From positions 1-29,425 of the forward strand of contig CASICT010000040.1 in NCBI GenBank assembly GCA_949373265.1: a stretch of DNA of 29,425 bases, in the 5' to 3' direction. The stretch is from Candidatus Poseidoniaceae archaeon (GTDB lineage Archaea > Thermoplasmatota > Poseidoniia > Poseidoniales > Poseidoniaceae). This document shows, piece after piece, positions 1 to 7,586 of this stretch. The first letter of the stretch is position 1. Each line of letters begins with the position of its first letter. A program made the position numbers and the translations under genes. The notes below the pieces were generated by a model, which saw nothing but the letters and a program-made list of their open reading frames with translations, had not been told where the DNA came from and made no database searches.

Positions 1-463
1 TGCCTTGAGGTGTTGACAGCATTCTAGCTGTTTTGCCGATAATGTACAACGCCATTATTACGAAAAATATTAGGCAACACCCTGAACTAAATCCTGAAGG
101 TTGTGTAGCAGATTGAGTTAATTTGATATTTTGAGTAATTGAGCCTCCCGATGATTGTAGCAGAGCCAAATCAATAGTATGCTCAAACTCTTCACCCTTC
201 AAGGTCAATAAAATCGATGTCCCATCATCATCCTCATTTGCATTGAAAAACATTGTGAAGTTACCATATCTATCGGTTTGAGCTGTAGTTCCCCTATACT
301 GGCGACAGTTGTTTTCACTGACTTCACAATCGATGGATATGTCGTAAAATTGAACTTGTGAATTATCAGAATATGTTGCTCTGCCGTTGATAATGTAAGT
401 CTCTGCACTAACTGTCATTGTGAAGAGAATCAGCGCCAATAGTGGCAAAACAGTCCTCCTCAT
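1..463 (-). CDS. Secreted/membrane-anchored small protein, 3' end cut by window edge
   Basis: An open frame runs leftward from the ATG at 463 to the window edge without a stop, giving at least 154 residues. The product starts MRRTVLPLLALILFTMTVSA, a convincing signal peptide ending near residue 20. A soluble part with beta character follows; it contains two Cys (ISIDCEVSENNCRQ) that could form a disulfide, and then a run resembling a carboxypeptidase-regulatory or Ig-like repeat (TDRYGNFTMFFNANEDD). A hydrophobic segment (CCLIFFVIMALYIIG) near residues 134-148 would anchor it, with a short basic tail beginning after it. This is a type I membrane topology with the domain outside the cell. The gene is divergent from the CD36-like gene, with a 104-base shared gap. 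The family is not recognised. The frame is supported by its signal peptide, anchor and length. Confidence 0.72.
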   Translation of the reverse strand, partial: MRRTVLPLLALILFTMTVSAETYIINGRATYSDNSQVQFYDISIDCEVSENNCRQYRGTTAQTDRYGNFTMFFNANEDDDGTSILLTLKGEEFEHTIDLALLQSSGGSITQNIKLTQSATQPSGFSSGCCLIFFVIMALYIIGKTARMLSTPQG

Positions 464-534
464 ACCACGACAATTAATTTCAGTGTTTATAGAATCTTGA
501 TTTCTTCCACAACGAAAATCAACTGCGCCGGCTC

Positions 535-561
535 AACATTTAATTGATTGATTGAAATGTT
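535..561. promoter_or_regulatory. 7-bp inverted repeat before the CD36-like gene
   Basis: AACATTT at 535-541 is matched by AAATGTT at 555-561 across a 13-base AT-rich spacer that contains a repeated ATTG. It ends only six bases before the GTG start of the large gene. It could be an operator or a hairpin in the 5' leader that affects translation. In AT-rich DNA a 7-bp arm can occur by chance, so this is weak. Confidence 0.3.
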
Positions 562-567
562 CGATTT

Positions 568-3246
568 GTGGAAATGGTTCTCCGTGAAAAGGTCCTGATG
601 GGAATCGGCCTTACTGCACTTCTTCTCAACCTAACTTTACTCCCAATTGTGTTTACTGGCGCAGTCCCTGGAGCTGTTGAAGAAAAATTCTCCACCTATC
701 CGCTAGATACCATCTGTGGCGAAGATGAAGATTGTAGTTCGGTTGAAGAAGACTGGTCAACATCAACTACGACCCGGGATTATTATGCATGGAATTTAGA
801 AAATGTCAATGATGTCGAAAATAATCAAGCAGCGCCTGAGTATTCTAAAAGGGGACCTTATACCTACGACATTACTTCAGAGAAAACGTTGCTAGAACAC
901 GATTCTGCCAATGGTGAATTAACCTATAATGTGATTAATTCTTTTGAATGTTCGACAGATAGTTTGTATTCTTGTGATGAAGAATTAACACAATTAAATA
1001 TCCAATTTAGGCCTCAAATTATTGGCGCAACAGGTAGTGCTGTCAACGGAATTATGGATTTGACTAAGATTGGTTTTGCGAGTGGAATGATGAATCAAGA
1101 CCTCAATACTACACAGGCTGGAATTGTTACTGCTGACTATATTAGATCAATGACAAATACAATTGGAGGAGCTGGATTTGGCTCATATGGATATGCCGCA
1201 CTAGGTGCTGCAGAAGCCGCTGGTGAAGTCAGCGTAGTAATACCAAATACAATGGATGGCAATATTCTACCTGTAGCAAATTTCCTTGGTGGACTAGATG
1301 ACGCATTATATTCTTCACTACACCCCTTGGATGAACAATTCAATATTTCATTACTCGATGATTCCGGACCTGTGGCATTCATGGCTTTGGGCTCACCCGA
1401 AGTTTTACTATCCTCGATTGAAGCAGATCCAGAGAACTCTACTACCATGATTCGGGCAACAGCATACGGATACCTCGCAACTGAAATGGCAGATACTAAT
1501 GGAGACGGGAACGATGACTCTTTAGTTCCAAATTATGCTCAAACACTAGTGAGAGATTGGTCACTATACGTAGCGATTGGACTGGAATTCCAATCTAATG
1601 GAGGCGGCTCACCTTACACGGACAGTGAAGATATAGCAAACCGATTGAATAATCTGTTGGATGTAGATTTTTCAGATGTTGACTGCTTAAATTTAATGAT
1701 GAATGGCAATGGAAGCGCCAAACCTCTCGGGCTACTAGCACAGAATGCCGCAGGAACTGGTTTTGGGCTGAGAACATTCCTAGACATGAATTCTGCTGAT
1801 GCAATTTCGACTTTTTCAATATCTCTGGAGCAATACAATGCAATATTTCCATGGGCTTTAGGGTGGGCTACATCTTCAACTTCGATTCAAATGGCGCTAC
1901 TTGGCGCAAATGGAACCATGAACGCAGGTCAATTTGTCAATACAACATTTGGAGATAAAGACCCGATTAGCGGGGGATTCATGCAGTACAGTTTGAACCA
2001 AGGCGGTTCATGGGAAACTAACAATCTCCTAGGTGCTATTTCTCTAACTCCTGAAAAATCGGGAGAAATATTGTATGGACCCCTGGGTATTACTACTCTT
2101 GAAGGTGCAACATCATTCCTTTATGGAGAATTATCTGGTAAAGTTTTACCGGGTTATCTAGGCGCTAATCAATTAGAGGACGATGACTGGGGAGTTGAAA
2201 TTATCTCTTTAGCATATGGCATAGACCAAGATACTGCAAAGGCATTACAGGATTTCTTAGTAGAATCAATATTCGAATCATTTGTTGAAGGTTTCTTGAT
2301 TGATAGTTTTGGAACAGAGCCATATCTCACACAGTCAGTCAATAGTTGGCTACTTGGATGGCACGACCCTGTAAGCGCGTATCTAGAATCGGGAGATAGC
2401 AATAATATGAACGTAGGATGGGCATCTTTAGAATCGAGTAAAACCTATTTTGGCTCAAATGGAGTGGAGAACGGATATGGTACAAATTACACAATTTGTA
2501 CAGGAGAAAAAGGAGGCTGCGACAAAGGTGAATTGATCTATGAAAATGGTTCTAGTCAATTATCATGGCGTAATGATGCGATGTTTGAGGCTACATCTGG
2601 CCTAATTACTCAGGAAGAAATCGCAGGCACAACCGGTGGATTCATCACTGGTAAAAACGACAAAGTAGATGTTTCAGGATATGCTGTAGCAGATATAGAA
2701 TGCAAGAGTTCTGGTGTTGTTAAGGGAATCCCAGTAGATATTTGCAAAGCATCTGTTAGTCCAACTGAACGTTTAATTCAAGCAAAGTTACTGAAAACAT
2801 TCTCACTTATCGACGCCATTCCTAGTGCTCTACCGATTTACCTTGGCAGTGAGATTGAGATTAAGTCAGAAGAACTTTCAGGATTAATAATTTCAGGAGA
2901 GTCTACAACTAGATTCTACCTCGATAGTAGAAATTCTAAAAATATGCAAACTGAACCTACCATGAATGATTTGGCACCTGTATTTGAAATTAAATCATCC
3001 TCTGAGATTGGAGATGAGGATGCTGAGGAGATGGAAAGTTCAATCGTACAAAATCAAAAATATTTCACTTACTGGATGAACTTTGATACATTCTTCGATA
3101 TGATTCCATTCATAATTTGGTTAGTAACAATTGTATTTATTTCGGCATTCATTTTTGGCATGATTAATGGCTATCCTGATGAAGACTTTTTCGAAGAGGA
3201 ACATGAGGAGGAGCTTGGTCTCTTACAAAGAATAAACCAACAATAA
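568..3246 (+). CDS. CD36/LIMP-2-like two-anchor ectodomain protein
   Basis: This 892-residue protein has an N-terminal hydrophobic helix (about 10-33), a very large outside domain, a second helix (about 845-868) and a short acidic cytoplasmic tail. That is the CD36 scavenger receptor topology. Several blocks match CD36/LIMP-2 in order: DYYAWNLENVNDV (71-83), like the family's FxxFxVxNPxEV; KRGPYTY (94-100), the family hallmark; VNSWLLGWHDPVSAYL (591-606), like VDELLWGYKDPFLSLV; VKGIPVD, like CD36 LKGIPVY; and APVFEIKSSSEIGDEDA (803-819), like VPILWLNETGTIGDEKA just before the last helix. Known members bind lipids and lipoproteins or move cholesterol through an ectodomain tunnel. Lipid binding here is inference. 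The protein is nearly twice the animal length, and the extra material lies between about residues 130 and 590. GTG at 568 or ATG at 574 may be the start. Confidence 0.68.
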   Translation: MEMVLREKVLMGIGLTALLLNLTLLPIVFTGAVPGAVEEKFSTYPLDTICGEDEDCSSVEEDWSTSTTTRDYYAWNLENVNDVENNQAAPEYSKRGPYTYDITSEKTLLEHDSANGELTYNVINSFECSTDSLYSCDEELTQLNIQFRPQIIGATGSAVNGIMDLTKIGFASGMMNQDLNTTQAGIVTADYIRSMTNTIGGAGFGSYGYAALGAAEAAGEVSVVIPNTMDGNILPVANFLGGLDDALYSSLHPLDEQFNISLLDDSGPVAFMALGSPEVLLSSIEADPENSTTMIRATAYGYLATEMADTNGDGNDDSLVPNYAQTLVRDWSLYVAIGLEFQSNGGGSPYTDSEDIANRLNNLLDVDFSDVDCLNLMMNGNGSAKPLGLLAQNAAGTGFGLRTFLDMNSADAISTFSISLEQYNAIFPWALGWATSSTSIQMALLGANGTMNAGQFVNTTFGDKDPISGGFMQYSLNQGGSWETNNLLGAISLTPEKSGEILYGPLGITTLEGATSFLYGELSGKVLPGYLGANQLEDDDWGVEIISLAYGIDQDTAKALQDFLVESIFESFVEGFLIDSFGTEPYLTQSVNSWLLGWHDPVSAYLESGDSNNMNVGWASLESSKTYFGSNGVENGYGTNYTICTGEKGGCDKGELIYENGSSQLSWRNDAMFEATSGLITQEEIAGTTGGFITGKNDKVDVSGYAVADIECKSSGVVKGIPVDICKASVSPTERLIQAKLLKTFSLIDAIPSALPIYLGSEIEIKSEELSGLIISGESTTRFYLDSRNSKNMQTEPTMNDLAPVFEIKSSSEIGDEDAEEMESSIVQNQKYFTYWMNFDTFFDMIPFIIWLVTIVFISAFIFGMINGYPDEDFFEEEHEEELGLLQRINQQ

Positions 3247-3356
3247 ATTTCATTCTGTTCACAATTACTTCTATTAATCCATATTTTTTACATTTTGAGA
3301 TAATTCACTCTTAACTTCTAATTACTTGAGAATGTAGTTTGAACTTATGTTAATTA

Positions 3357-4178
3357 TCATTCAGGTTGGCACTGAGGACAATAGTCCAACCTTCTACCTC
3401 CAGGGCGTGTATGAATAATCAAGGAATTACAGTTATGACACTCAATGTCATTTCTAGTGAACACCCAATGTCTAGCCTGACCTCTGGTTTGGCCTAAACT
3501 GCGTAGTTTGTCGTACATCTCCAAGTCGACGGTTATACCGGGAACATCAAATGATTGTCGAGACAGGAAAAGTGCTTGTTCTGCTAAACTTCTCTTTTCA
3601 TCATCGCTCAATGAAGAAATAGTTCTATCTGGGTGAAGGCCAGAGGTGAATAAGACCTCACTGCGCAAATAATTACCAATACCTGCAAAGAATCCTTGGT
3701 CTAATAATAGAGATTTCAAACGACGCCTTTGAAATTTCTTAAGATTCATGTGCTCGATCAACTCAGAGACTGTAGTTTTCGTAACTACAACATCTGGCCC
3801 GAGTTTTGAGAGGTAGGGGTGCCCCGATAATTCCCATGGATCCATCAATAAGATGTCAGTTGCAGACCACAATCTGCAAGTGTGTTTTTCTGTAGTAAGA
3901 GCAATCCTTAGAGAGCGGTTCCACTTTTTTGGAGCGGTGTCCCTCAAGTTAACCGTCCACCTCCCATACAATTGGTTGTGACTGTACATTACGAAATTAT
4001 CGAAGTGGATTAGCATGGCCTTACCACGGGCTTCTACTCGATTTACAGTCTTACCAATGAAATCTGGACTCGCTTCTGCAAATCTTGGGATTGTAATTTC
4101 AACGTCTTCGATTACCATACCCTCCAATGCTTTACGAATCTTATTCGCAGCACGATGAATCTCAGGACCTTCAGGCAT
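3357..4178 (-). CDS. nei: Formamidopyrimidine/endonuclease VIII family DNA glycosylase
   Basis: This base excision repair enzyme removes oxidised bases and nicks the abasic site. The product begins MPEGPEIHRAA. In this family the Pro exposed after Met removal is the nucleophile and the next Glu is catalytic, so the ATG at 4178 is the right start; a GTG two codons earlier is open but would bury the Pro. AGGTGA lies about nine bases upstream. The lysine of RGKAML and the YSHNQLYGRW block match E. coli Nei more closely than Fpg. A helix-two-turns-helix region (FFAGIGNYLRSEVLF) and a C-terminal zinc finger (CHNC then CPQC) complete the fold. The 273 residues are a normal family length. It is divergent from the photolyase, with a 91-base gap, so both repair genes probably share a promoter region. 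Nei versus Fpg substrate choice cannot be settled by eye. Confidence 0.9.
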   Translation of the reverse strand: MPEGPEIHRAANKIRKALEGMVIEDVEITIPRFAEASPDFIGKTVNRVEARGKAMLIHFDNFVMYSHNQLYGRWTVNLRDTAPKKWNRSLRIALTTEKHTCRLWSATDILLMDPWELSGHPYLSKLGPDVVVTKTTVSELIEHMNLKKFQRRRLKSLLLDQGFFAGIGNYLRSEVLFTSGLHPDRTISSLSDDEKRSLAEQALFLSRQSFDVPGITVDLEMYDKLRSLGQTRGQARHWVFTRNDIECHNCNSLIIHTRPGGRRLDYCPQCQPE

Positions 4179-4269
4179 TAGCACTCACCTATTGTATTCA
4201 ATTAATAAGGTCTGTATTATTCTATGATGAGCAACAAGTTTTGAAAAGCACAAGTACAATCTTTAGGAT

Positions 4270-5889
4270 GTGTCAGCGTTCGCTTCGTCTTTACTAGACA
4301 TCACGACCGGAGTGGAATACTGGCACTTCATTGCATATGACCAATTGAACCGAGAACTTCTCCCTTCGCGTGAACCCGCTGAACTAGGACTAATATTTAT
4401 TGAAACTACATGGAAGGCAAAGCAATTGCCCTACCATAAGCAAAAGCTAGTATTGCAATTATCTAACCAGAGGCATTTTGCATTGGAAATGCAACAACTT
4501 GGCCACCCGATTAGGTACTTATTTAGCGACAAAGAATACTCTGAAGTCCTTGATGAACTAGGAAATGAATACGGAGTTATTACTATGACTAAACCTGCAG
4601 AATTAACTCTCAGAAAATCAATGTCAAATCTGATAGTAAATGGCAAAATCAAATTCAAAAATCACAACGGTTGGCTAACAACAACTGACGATTTCACCTC
4701 TAGCGTAGGCGATAAACCTCCATGGAGAATGGACAAATTCTATCGCCATATCAGAAAAAGTAGAGGCATATTGTTAGATGGAAAAGGCAAACCAGCAGGT
4801 GGTTCATGGTCTCTGGATGACCAGAACCGCCTACCTTGGGATAGTGCGGTTGAACTACCACAGAAGCCCAGTTTCAAAGTCGATAGTATTACCAGTGAAG
4901 TAATTCAAATGGTTGAACATAAATTTTCACATCACCCTGGCAAAATTATTCAAGAGAATATCCCTGCATCTAACGAGGATGCTGAACGACTTTGGAATTG
5001 GGCTAAATCATCAGTAATGCACTGGTTTGGGCCATATGAGGATGCTATGACAAAAGAACACAAAACACTGTTCCACACCACTGTTTCATCGTTGTTAAAC
5101 CTTAGCAGATTGATGCCAAAAACTCTGCTTGAAGATACATTAGAACTGGACATTCCATTAAACTCCAAAGAAGGATTCATACGCCAAATAATTGGATGGA
5201 GAGAATTTGTTCGTCATGTTCACGAATTAACCAATGGTTTCGAAGTTGAAAATGAAATGAAATCATCGCGCAATGGAGCAGGGTGGGAAGGAGATTGGGG
5301 CCAATCTAGAGTTACGCCAAATGTTCTGGGAAATAAGGTAGATTTACCACCTACGTATTGGGGAGAAGAAAGTGGTATGCTATGCCTAGATACTGCGGTA
5401 TCGGATGTTGTAGAAACGGGATATGCACATCATATTCCTCGTCTGATGGTCCTAGCAAATATCGGTAATCTATTAGGGGTCAACCCGAGAGAATTGACCG
5501 ATTGGTTTTGGGCGATGTTTACCGATGCATATGATTGGGTAGTCGAACCGAACGTACTCGCCATGGGGACTTATGCGGTTGGTGATGTAATGACGACCAA
5601 ACCATATGTTAGTGGGACTCCATACATCAAAAAAATGGGTGACTACTGTGGAGAATGTTCTCTACACTTCAAAAAATCCTGTCCCATATCCGACATGTAT
5701 TGGAATTTTTTAGATGAGAATCAATCTCACTTTTCCAAAAATCATCGCATGGCAATGCCAATGCGAACACTTGCCAAAAGAACTCAAGAGGCAAAAGAGA
5801 CGGCCAAAGAAGTTACAGAATACGTAAGACTACAAATGTCACAGGGGTTGAAATTAGACCCTGCAGTTCTAGAATCTATCAAATTTTGA
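4270..5889 (+). CDS. phrB: Iron-sulfur photolyase/cryptochrome-related protein (FeS-BCP)
   Basis: This is a member of the photolyase-related DPRP/FeS-BCP family, whose studied member PhrB of Agrobacterium repairs (6-4) photoproducts using FAD, light and a 4Fe-4S cluster. The N-terminal Rossmann-like part contains WKAKQLPYHKQKL and RHFALEMQQLGH; the C-terminal helical FAD domain holds IRQIIGWREFVRHVH and YAHHIPRLMVLANIGNLLG. Four Cys are placed as cluster ligands: Cys372, Cys460, Cys463 and Cys471 (the last three in YCGECSLHFKKSC), followed by the family's PxxxMYWNF. The loop between the third and fourth Cys is shorter than in PhrB. At 539 residues it is a usual length. The start is GTG at 4270 after a weak AGGA. 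Sunlit surface water is the expected setting. It is divergent from the nei-like gene. Confidence 0.88.
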   Translation: MSAFASSLLDITTGVEYWHFIAYDQLNRELLPSREPAELGLIFIETTWKAKQLPYHKQKLVLQLSNQRHFALEMQQLGHPIRYLFSDKEYSEVLDELGNEYGVITMTKPAELTLRKSMSNLIVNGKIKFKNHNGWLTTTDDFTSSVGDKPPWRMDKFYRHIRKSRGILLDGKGKPAGGSWSLDDQNRLPWDSAVELPQKPSFKVDSITSEVIQMVEHKFSHHPGKIIQENIPASNEDAERLWNWAKSSVMHWFGPYEDAMTKEHKTLFHTTVSSLLNLSRLMPKTLLEDTLELDIPLNSKEGFIRQIIGWREFVRHVHELTNGFEVENEMKSSRNGAGWEGDWGQSRVTPNVLGNKVDLPPTYWGEESGMLCLDTAVSDVVETGYAHHIPRLMVLANIGNLLGVNPRELTDWFWAMFTDAYDWVVEPNVLAMGTYAVGDVMTTKPYVSGTPYIKKMGDYCGECSLHFKKSCPISDMYWNFLDENQSHFSKNHRMAMPMRTLAKRTQEAKETAKEVTEYVRLQMSQGLKLDPAVLESIKF

Positions 5890-5895
5890 ATCCAT

Positions 5896-6066
5896 TCAGA
5901 TTAAACGCATTAGGAATTTGGACACCCAACTAACGATCATTATACTCATGAAAGAGGCAATCGCATATTTCGCCCATGGCCTTTTTTCTCTTTGAGGAGG
6001 GAATGGATCTATTCCCATATTAAGAGAGGTGGCCAGCATCTCAAGATCCTCCTCAATTGTGACCAT
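5896..6066 (-). CDS. Small protein with C-terminal membrane helix
   Basis: This 56-residue product starts MVTIEEDLEMLATSLNMG. It has an acidic amphipathic N-terminus, a Pro-rich link (IDPFPPQREKRPWAK) and one hydrophobic helix (YAIASFMSIMIVSWVSKFLM) ending at the C-terminus. It looks like a tail-anchored protein facing the cytoplasm. A longer in-frame version could begin at 6186 but would overlap the divergent Nudix gene, so the 6066 ATG is preferred. Its stop lies six bases from the photolyase stop, in a convergent arrangement. No family is recognised, and the gene is supported mainly by its fit between neighbours and its clean amphipathic-plus-helix layout. Confidence 0.55.
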   Translation of the reverse strand: MVTIEEDLEMLATSLNMGIDPFPPQREKRPWAKYAIASFMSIMIVSWVSKFLMRLI

Positions 6067-6119
6067 GATGGTGCCAGACCATGTTATGTCTTGAAACCAT
6101 TTGTGTGTTGGCCCGGGAT

Positions 6120-7586
6120 ATGAGCGAGGTCCCAAGCGGTGTATCAATGCCCGATTTTGAGCGCAAACCACCACGGCCCTCGGCAACTCTAATGATTACT
6201 CGTGATGGTGATGAAGGAGTAGAAGTTCTCCTAGGTCAGCGAAGTGAATCTATGCCATCCTTCCCCGGATACTGGGCTTTCCCTGGCGGGGGCGTCTCTA
6301 GAGTGGATAAAGCGGCTAGTGAAGTACTTGGTATCTCGATTCAACATTGTGCTATCCTTCGAGAATTAGTTGAAGAGTTAGGCTTAGCACCACTGGATGG
6401 TAGACTTGTTTCTGTAGATGAAGATTTCAGAGGAATGGTTGTTGATGATAAAGCGAATTGGTTTCCTTTAGCGCTAGATGGTGATATTCCTACCGACACT
6501 ACAGGAATTAGAATTATTTCATTGAGAACTACTCCGCCTTTCGGACCTGTCAGATTTGAAAACACATTCCTACACATACACGCTCAAGACCATGACGATT
6601 TCTCCCTAGTGGGTCAGACCGAATTTGAAGAGGCAAGATGGATGCGTCCGTCTGATTTGATTGGAGCTTGGAAACATAATGCGATCAAAGTCGCTCCACC
6701 TGTAGTGACGTTACTGATGGAAGTAGAGCGATGTCTGTCGATGATGGACCAAGATATGACTCGAGTTGCTATCGACCTTGAATCTCGTAAACCGGGTAGA
6801 CGTTCAATTCTGTTCGCTCAAGGAGTTGAAGTTGTACCGGTAAAGACGGCTACACTTCCGCCTGCAGACCATACGAATTGCTACTTGATTGGAGACCCTG
6901 AGGGCGAATTCATCGTAGTCGACCCAGCATTTAGGAATCGAGAAGGTATGGAAGATGTTGCAGAAGCAGTAGAGCGCCATCGTGGTGAACTAGTCGCCGT
7001 ATTCTATACTCATGGTCATGGAGACCACATGGCTGATGTTGGTTTATTGAAAGAGGCCTTTGATGTGCCTGTTTGGTCGGCATCACCCAGTGCTGACAGA
7101 ATATTGAAAGATGGTGAAATACTCAAATTAGGAAATCAAGAATGGACTGTACTTCATACCCCTGGCCACCATCCTGAGCACTTGTGTTTACTTTCCGAAT
7201 CCGGTTTGGTAGCCGGAGATATGGTTGCAGGGGTTGGAACAATTCTTATCCCGCCTCACCAAGGAGATATGACTACTTATATCGAACAACTAGAGAGGCT
7301 ATTGGATTTAGACCCGCATCTAATTTTCCCGTCACATGGACCGGTTATTCCACTTCCACATCGTACACTTGAGCATTATATTCGACATCGTTCTATTCGT
7401 CATGACAAGGTTTTAGCAGCCGTCGAATCAGGCCACTCAAGGCTAGAAGACATCGCCAAGGTTGCTTACGAAGATACCCCTGATGCTCACCCCGGATTAT
7501 CGATTGACCAGACATTGTCACACTTACTGTCCCATGAGAAGGGTGGAAATGTAAGAAGCGCTGACGATGGTTGGGTGCGGACATGA
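6120..7586 (+). CDS. Nudix hydrolase fused to LACTB2-like metallo-beta-lactamase
   Basis: Two hydrolases lie in one chain. The N-terminal half (about 15-220) is a Nudix domain with WAFPGGG and RELVEELG; about nine extra residues between the GG and the RE helix resemble the NUDT19-like subgroup. The C-terminal half (about 235-450) is a metallo-beta-lactamase fold with THGHGDH (HxHxDH), HTPGHHPEH, AGDMV and FPSHGP metal motifs, closest in style to LACTB2, an RNA endonuclease in mammals. A winged-helix-like tail follows. Nudix enzymes cut nucleoside diphosphate-linked groups such as CoA or RNA caps; a role in RNA or CoA metabolism is inference. The ATG at 6120 is chosen because an earlier ATG at 6081 crowds the divergent small gene; 6186 is too late for the strand order. 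The stop overlaps the RqcH start as ATGA, indicating translational coupling. Confidence 0.85.
   Translation: MSEVPSGVSMPDFERKPPRPSATLMITRDGDEGVEVLLGQRSESMPSFPGYWAFPGGGVSRVDKAASEVLGISIQHCAILRELVEELGLAPLDGRLVSVDEDFRGMVVDDKANWFPLALDGDIPTDTTGIRIISLRTTPPFGPVRFENTFLHIHAQDHDDFSLVGQTEFEEARWMRPSDLIGAWKHNAIKVAPPVVTLLMEVERCLSMMDQDMTRVAIDLESRKPGRRSILFAQGVEVVPVKTATLPPADHTNCYLIGDPEGEFIVVDPAFRNREGMEDVAEAVERHRGELVAVFYTHGHGDHMADVGLLKEAFDVPVWSASPSADRILKDGEILKLGNQEWTVLHTPGHHPEHLCLLSESGLVAGDMVAGVGTILIPPHQGDMTTYIEQLERLLDLDPHLIFPSHGPVIPLPHRTLEHYIRHRSIRHDKVLAAVESGHSRLEDIAKVAYEDTPDAHPGLSIDQTLSHLLSHEKGGNVRSADDGWVRT

Noticed and set aside
205..408. A 67-codon minus-strand frame
   Set aside because: It overlaps the longer secreted-protein frame 1-463, which has a signal peptide and an anchor, and lacks any such features.
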